NCBI GenBank assembly: GCA_023433265.1
Contig: JAEZDR010000174.1
Coordinates: 1 to 18,227 of the forward strand
Direction of reading: 5' to 3'
DNA: 18,227 bases
Source: Bacteroidota bacterium
GTDB taxonomy: Bacteria > Bacteroidota > Bacteroidia > Chitinophagales > Chitinophagaceae
Positions 14,839 through 18,227 of the stretch are shown piece by piece (position 1 is the first letter of the stretch; every line of letters starts with the position of its first letter). A program made the position numbers and the translations under genes. The notes below the pieces were generated by a model. The model made no database searches, had not been told where the DNA came from, and was given only the letters and a program-made list of their open reading frames with translations.

Positions 14839-14857
14839 TACTATGTACTATGTACTA
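14839..14857. repeat. Tandem heptamer TACTATG (about 2.7 copies)
   Basis: TACTATG-TACTATG-TACTA lies in the 204-base gap between the DinB-like gene and recR, 15 bases beyond the DinB-like stop. It contains GTAC palindromes. Length variation between strains is possible. It has no obvious role as promoter or terminator. Confidence 0.6.
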
Positions 14858-14872
14858 CCATCTCTCCACCCA

Positions 14873-15337
14873 TCACTCATTCAGGCTGAACTGCCTAAGA
14901 TGGTGCAGCGCATGCTTATACAGCAGGTGTACGTTTTCTTCAAAATCCAATTCTCCAAAGAAAGGGTTGGATGTAGTGGCGGTGGAATTGGCTTTGAAGT
15001 AGGAAACAAAATAGTCAAGCTCGCTTTTTAGCGCATTAACGGCTTCGTGCATATTCCTGTGAACCGGAACAGGAGGCTCTGCTGGTAAAAGCGGGTTAGG
15101 CGTATTTTCCCTGAAAGGTTTGTCACTTTTGAGGAAAGCTTTCATACGTTCCAACTGGTCGTCGGGTGTAAAGCGAGGATGAACTACCCTTCCGCTTGCT
15201 ATACCAACATACTCAGTGAAGTGTTCCACCATTTGCTGACCATTTAGCTTACCCCAGTTGCCGCGGGTAGATGGATCCAGGTTAAGTAGCCGGCGGGGAA
15301 ATTCGTTTAGCAAGAAGTCGAGTTTGTCCTGTAACAT
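14873..15337 (-). CDS. DinB/DUF1569-like four-helix protein
   Basis: A 154-residue cytoplasmic protein without signal or membrane helix. WGKLNGQQMVEHFTEY near residue 28 and HLLYKHALHHLRQF at the C-terminus are the two hallmark helices of the DinB/YfiT-like fold. The likely metal triad is H39, H142 and H146, with H145 adjacent. DinB-type proteins are metal-binding four-helix bundles, some of which act as thiol transferases; the actual reaction here is unknown. It has its own upstream region with an inverted repeat that reaches the start codon. It is not obviously co-transcribed with the SRPBCC gene, 51 bases away. Confidence 0.72.
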   Translation of the reverse strand: MLQDKLDFLLNEFPRRLLNLDPSTRGNWGKLNGQQMVEHFTEYVGIASGRVVHPRFTPDDQLERMKAFLKSDKPFRENTPNPLLPAEPPVPVHRNMHEAVNALKSELDYFVSYFKANSTATTSNPFFGELDFEENVHLLYKHALHHLRQFSLNE

Positions 15338-15375
15338 TACATCCGTATTGCGGCAGCTAAGCTACGGAAATGTAA
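15337..15375 (-). promoter_or_regulatory. 11-bp inverted repeat ending on the start codon of the DinB-like gene
   Basis: TTACATCCGTA (15337-15347) pairs with TACGGAAATGTAA (15363-15375), with two bulged A residues and a 15-base loop. On the minus strand the last paired base is the A of the ATG. As RNA it would bury the translation start. As DNA it could be an operator overlapping the promoter: TACATTTC inside it resembles a -7 box. Confidence 0.45.
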
Positions 15376-15388
15376 GGACGGATGCAGC

Positions 15389-15886
15389 TTACTCAGCAGT
15401 ACTGCCTTCTGCTTTCTTTTTAATGTTATCGAGCCCCTGTTCCATAGAAGGGCCAAGGATTTTATCGTTCATCATAGTACCAAGTCGCTCCCAGGGCAAC
15501 CACCCTACATGCTGTACCATTTGCCAGTGAAGGGTGTGTAAGTTCCTGCTATGCGAGATGATATTAAAGCTGCCAATCATGAGGCTGCTTTTACTCTTCC
15601 ATTGGGTAACCAGCGACGTGTCTGTGGCTTCGTAAACCGTAACGATTGTTCTTGCAAGTTGCAGGGCTTTGGCATCAAGCATCTTCACCTCGCCCGATGT
15701 GTCGGCCCCTGCTATCCAAGACTTCCAGTTAGAAAGCTGCATTACCTGCGATGAAATGGCTTCTCTGGGGGCAGCAATATCTGTAGCCCTTGAAACAATC
15801 ACTTGCGAGGGCAAAAGCAGCCCCATCAAAGTGCCGATAATGAATAAAATGACTGCACTAATAAGGGCAAGTTTGAACGCACGCAT
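15389..15886 (-). CDS. Membrane-anchored SRPBCC (polyketide cyclase/START-like) family protein
   Basis: A 165-residue protein: one N-terminal membrane helix (about 5-25, LALISAVILFIIGTLMGLLL) followed by a helix-grip domain. Its SRPBCC marks are SRATDIAAPREAISSQVMQLSNWKSW at the start, the strands LQLARTIVTVYEA and LHTLHWQMVQHVGWLPWERL, and the long last helix (DKILGPSMEQGLDNIKKKAE). Such domains bind a hydrophobic ligand in a cavity; no ligand can be assigned. The preceding permease stop and this ATG are separated by one base (TAA-T-ATG), so the two are translationally coupled and probably act together at the inner membrane. Confidence 0.82.
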   Translation of the reverse strand: MRAFKLALISAVILFIIGTLMGLLLPSQVIVSRATDIAAPREAISSQVMQLSNWKSWIAGADTSGEVKMLDAKALQLARTIVTVYEATDTSLVTQWKSKSSLMIGSFNIISHSRNLHTLHWQMVQHVGWLPWERLGTMMNDKILGPSMEQGLDNIKKKAEGSTAE

Positions 15887-15887
15887 A

Positions 15888-16994
15888 TTAAGACTCCCAT
15901 TTAAAGAACCGGGTAGCGAGCAAATATACCACCACCGCCCAGGCTCCGAGAATGATTAATTGATAACTACAGGACAACAGGCCTGCGCCTTCGAAAGCGA
16001 TGTTGCGCATGGCATCATTTACTGCAGTGAGGGGAAGGAAATCAACTACAGCCTGCACGCTTTCGGGTAAAGATGTTTTCGGAAAAAAAGTACCGCTTAA
16101 AAAGTATTGTGGAAACATGAAGATGTTAGCATAAATAGGGATGAGTGTCTGTGTCCTGGAAATGCCGCTGATGAAGAAGCCAAAACCCAGGAACACCACT
16201 AGTCCCACAAAGCTTATAATGAGAAGGTTTAAAACTGTGAGCCAGCCGTCGGCCAGCGTAAAGTCGTAAACGAAGTATCCAAACGCTATCAGTGCAACCA
16301 CGGTGGATAATTGGAATAACACCCTTGAAAGGCTTTCGCCAAGTATGATGTTCATACGGGAAATTGGGGTAGAGTACAAACGCTTCAACACCAGCGTTTC
16401 CCTGAACGAATAAAAAGCAAAGGCTACCCCGAAGATTGCCGCACCGATTAGTGAGAAACCTATCATGCCCGGCAACATGAAGTCGATGGTTTTATAGCGC
16501 CTGCCAGCAATGGTTTCTGCACTAATGAGGGCTAATGTTTCCCTGCCCGCATAAACCTTCTTTTCTTCCTGGTGGATAAAATCGCGAAGGATGGACTGCA
16601 GTAAAGGAACATCTTTCTGGCTTGCAGTAGACGACCTGAGGTGGATATCGTACAGTGCATTAGACTGCGCATCCTTTGGCTTCCGGATACTAATGACGGC
16701 TGCAAGCCTTCCCTTCTTCAACTGGTCTTCTACATCAGCAGCGGTGGCAGTTGAAAATCGCAGCAGTGGATGGTTTGCAAGCTTCCTGTACAGGGCATGG
16801 CTGCTGTCGGCACCCTGTTCAAAAGCCACCGAAACACTAGCAGTACCGCGCCCGGAAAGAGAGCCGAAAATTACAATCAGTACCACAGGGAAAAACAAGC
16901 TGAAGAAAACACTCTGCGGATGTTTTACTGTAGCAATGAGGCTGGCTTTGGTTATAGCCAACAAGGCCCTGAGCTGGCTATAGTTTTGCTGCAT
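15888..16994 (-). CDS. ABC-2 type transporter permease
   Basis: A 368-residue inner-membrane protein with the ABC-2 layout. TM1 at about 29-46 is followed by a large exported loop (50-165) and five more helices (about 172-196, 220-243, 252-277, 283-303, 342-362). Family marks are FMLPGMIGFSLIGAAIFG, KRLYSTPISRMNIILGESLSR and IFMFPQYFLSGTFFPKTSLPE. It would pair with an ABC ATPase to export a drug, lipid or polymer. No ATPase gene is in the window: upstream is a 455-base gap and a thiolase, downstream the coupled SRPBCC gene. The ATPase must be elsewhere or be shared. The minus strand has TTTCTTTG (within 17013-17021), a weak -7-like box, before the gene. Confidence 0.9.
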   Translation of the reverse strand: MQQNYSQLRALLAITKASLIATVKHPQSVFFSLFFPVVLIVIFGSLSGRGTASVSVAFEQGADSSHALYRKLANHPLLRFSTATAADVEDQLKKGRLAAVISIRKPKDAQSNALYDIHLRSSTASQKDVPLLQSILRDFIHQEEKKVYAGRETLALISAETIAGRRYKTIDFMLPGMIGFSLIGAAIFGVAFAFYSFRETLVLKRLYSTPISRMNIILGESLSRVLFQLSTVVALIAFGYFVYDFTLADGWLTVLNLLIISFVGLVVFLGFGFFISGISRTQTLIPIYANIFMFPQYFLSGTFFPKTSLPESVQAVVDFLPLTAVNDAMRNIAFEGAGLLSCSYQLIILGAWAVVVYLLATRFFKWES

Positions 16995-17042
16995 AAACTA
17001 TTGTTGAAAGCCGCAAAGAAAAGGGAAATACTTCATGTCCAC

Positions 17043-17075
17043 CTCACCCTGCCCTCCCCTCAAAGAGAGGGTGAG
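17043..17075. repeat. Intergenic hairpin repeat, CTCACCCT/AGGGTGAG
   Basis: CTCACCCT (17043-17050) and AGGGTGAG (17068-17075) form a perfect 8-bp stem around a C-rich, then AAAGAG, loop. It resembles the CCTCACCC...GAGAGGG class of interspersed intergenic repeats I associate with many bacterial genomes. The element at 17411-17445 looks like a diverged copy in the opposite direction. Confidence 0.55.
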
Positions 17076-17207
17076 CGCTGATGCATCCGGGATTGGCGTC
17101 TCCCGGCCTGCACTTGTGGTCAATCCCAAGATCGCAAATCCTTCGTACTAAGTTTCTAACTCCGCCATTTATGGTGAGCTATTGCAAAGAAGATGTTTCG
17201 AAAGCTT

Positions 17208-17230
17208 AGCTCCGTAGGAGCGACATCTTA
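17208..17230. repeat. REP-like palindromic repeat, copy 1
   Basis: A 23-base unit AGCTCCGTAGGAGCGACATC-TTA contains the stem GCTCC-GTA-GGAGC (17209-17213 with 17217-17221). An AAGATGT at 17190-17196 can pair with ACATCTT at 17223-17229, making a larger two-part hairpin. It is identical to copy 2 over all 23 bases. Confidence 0.75.
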
Positions 17231-17258
17231 ATAGAAGGCTTGGCAGACAAGGAGACGA

Positions 17259-17281
17259 AGCTCCGTAGGAGCGACATCTTA
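17259..17281. repeat. REP-like palindromic repeat, copy 2
   Basis: Identical 23-base unit to copy 1, starting 51 bases after it, same orientation, with the GCTCC-GTA-GGAGC stem. Copy 2 lacks the upstream AAGATGT half seen with copy 1, so the full hairpin is not symmetrical between copies. Confidence 0.75.
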
Positions 17282-17353
17282 CTACAGCCACATGTAACAC
17301 CCTTCACCTCATTGTCGTTCTTACCAGAAAATTGATGAAGTTATAGAAGCAAT

Positions 17354-17386
17354 AAAAAAGCTTGCCCGGTTGTAACCAAAGCAAGC
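17354..17386 (-). terminator. Intrinsic terminator of the thiolase gene
   Basis: GCTTGC (17360-17365) and GCAAGC (17381-17386) pair with an inner GGTT/AACC stem. On the minus strand the hairpin is followed directly by TTTTTT (17359-17354). It lies about 63 bases after the thiolase stop. The plus strand also has a T-rich tract after it. Confidence 0.78.
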
Positions 17387-17410
17387 ATTTCTTTAATTTT
17401 TTAGAGCGAT

Positions 17411-17445
17411 GCCTCTCCTTTAGGAAAGGGGCCGGGGGATGAGAT
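17411..17445. repeat. Intergenic hairpin repeat adjoining the thiolase stop
   Basis: CCTTT-AGG-AAAGG (17417-17421 with 17425-17429) lies inside a stretch reading CTCTCC ... GGGGCCGGGGGATGAG. On the minus strand this is CTCATCCCCCGG...AAAGGAGAGG, the same layout as the element at 17043-17075 but inverted. It begins 4 bases beyond the stop codon. Confidence 0.5.
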
Positions 17446-17449
17446 GGAT

Positions 17450-18227
17450 CTAAACAACCTCCACCACCATCGCACTAGCGCCACCGCCACCGTTGCAGAT
17501 GCCGGCTGCTCCAATCTTTCCCTTATTCTGCTTCAATACGTTTATGAGGGTTACAACAATTCTTGCCCCACTGCAGCCAAGCGGATGGCCGATTGATACC
17601 GCACCGCCGTTTACGTTTACTTTAGCAGGGTCAAGGTTCATTCTACGGGTATTTACAATCCCCACGATGCTGAATGCTTCATTAAGCTCTACAAAGTCAA
17701 TATCACTCATTTTCAACCCGGCTTTTTCTACCGCTTTGGGAACGGCGATGCTTGGCGTAGTAGTAAAATAAGTTGGTTCCTGCTCTGCATCTGCATAACC
17801 CCGTATTATGGCCAGTGGCTTTATTCCAAGTGCTTCAGCTTTCTCCTTACTCATTAACACAAGGGCAGCAGCTCCATCATTCATGGTAGATGCGTTTGCT
17901 GCTGTAACTGTACCGTCTTTAGTGAAGGCAGCCTTGAGGCCTGCAATTTTATCAAACTTAACATTCCAGGGCTCCTCGTCTTTACTCACTACCACATCGC
18001 CTTTTTTGGAAGCGATTGTTACAGGTACAACTTCATCGTCAAACTTGCCCGCTTCCCATGCTGCCTGCGAACGCTTGTAGCTGGTAGTAGCAAATTCGTC
18101 CTGTTCCTCCCTGCTCACTTTATCTTCTGCAGCAATGATGTCTGCCGCGCAACCCATGGCAAAGTTGCTGTAACAGTCAGTAAGGCCATCTTTTGCCAGG
18201 CCGTCAATCACCTGCGCATTACCATAC
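17450..18227 (-). CDS. Acetyl-CoA C-acetyltransferase / beta-ketothiolase (partial, N-terminus outside window)
   Basis: The C-terminal 259 codons of a thiolase; the frame is open to the window edge (YGNAQVIDGLAKDGLTD). Thiolases are about 390 residues, so the nucleophilic Cys (near 90) is outside. Present are FAMGCAAD, ANASTMNDGAAALVLMS, VELNEAFS, NVNGGAVSIGHPLGCSGAR with the catalytic His of GHP, and GICNGGGGASAMVVE with the second catalytic Cys. It catalyses reversible condensation of two acetyl-CoA, or thiolysis of 3-ketoacyl-CoA, in the cytoplasm; sequence alone does not separate the biosynthetic and degradative types. A GTG at 18211 is internal, not the start. A terminator follows about 63 bases downstream. 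Confidence 0.95.
   Translation of the reverse strand, partial: YGNAQVIDGLAKDGLTDCYSNFAMGCAADIIAAEDKVSREEQDEFATTSYKRSQAAWEAGKFDDEVVPVTIASKKGDVVVSKDEEPWNVKFDKIAGLKAAFTKDGTVTAANASTMNDGAAALVLMSKEKAEALGIKPLAIIRGYADAEQEPTYFTTTPSIAVPKAVEKAGLKMSDIDFVELNEAFSIVGIVNTRRMNLDPAKVNVNGGAVSIGHPLGCSGARIVVTLINVLKQNKGKIGAAGICNGGGGASAMVVEVV

Larger units (their letters stand above)
16995..17449. other. 455-base repeat-rich intergenic region
   Basis: No credible ORF lies between the permease start and the thiolase stop. It holds, left to right: a hairpin (17043-17075); overlapping alternative hairpins CCGGGA/TCCCGG (17087-17092 with 17101-17106) and GGGATTG/CAATCCC (17089-17095 with 17121-17127); two copies of a 23-base palindromic repeat; the thiolase terminator; and a second hairpin (17411-17445). 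The pattern looks like a landing place for small non-coding repeats. No tRNA signature was seen. Confidence 0.6.

Noticed and set aside
17081..17160. A possible tRNA or tRNA remnant, because of several short inverted repeats.
   Set aside because: No T-loop GGTTCGA-type motif, anticodon arm or acceptor pairing could be assembled.
17208..17281. Two direct repeats of 23 bases with a 28-base spacer, resembling a minimal CRISPR.
   Set aside because: Only two copies, an internal palindrome typical of REP elements, and no cas gene nearby.

Overview
The window reads as a chromosomal segment from a Bacteroidetes bacterium, most likely close to the Chitinophagaceae. The indicators are a secreted protein with a C-terminal type IX secretion (T9SS) sorting domain, a DUF5777-type outer-membrane barrel, lipoproteins with Bacteroidetes-like lipoboxes, few clear Shine-Dalgarno sequences, and upstream -7 boxes of the TAnnTTTG type. 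No phage, transposase, CRISPR array, rRNA or tRNA was seen.

Layout, left to right. At 1-957 (minus) is the N-terminal two thirds of miaB, cut by the window edge. It is divergent from a plus-strand block: a single-domain response regulator and a soluble PAS-PAS histidine kinase (1165-3126), an M49-like zinc peptidase lipoprotein (3197-4834, terminator after it) and a T9SS cargo protein (5067-7298, terminator after it). From 7597 on, every gene is on the minus strand. Cobalamin-dependent methionine synthase is split into two adjacent genes (11291 down to 7597). Upstream of it lies a 343-base gap rich in hairpins, including a candidate structured metH leader. Next comes a four-gene envelope operon: OB-fold anchor protein, mono-haem lipoprotein, YceI protein and DUF5777 barrel (13911 down to 11635). 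Then follow recR, a DinB-like protein, an ABC-2 permease tightly coupled to a membrane-anchored SRPBCC protein, a 455-base repeat-rich gap, and a thiolase whose 5' end is outside the window.

Most genes are housekeeping: tRNA modification, methionine synthesis, recombinational repair and acetyl-CoA metabolism. The parts that could be new are the metH leader, which has mutually exclusive pairings and matches no riboswitch I recognise; the four-gene envelope operon, which looks like a haem/lipid-binding unit ending in an outer-membrane barrel; and the inverted-repeat elements in the two large intergenic gaps. All family names come from reading motifs by eye; no database search was run.
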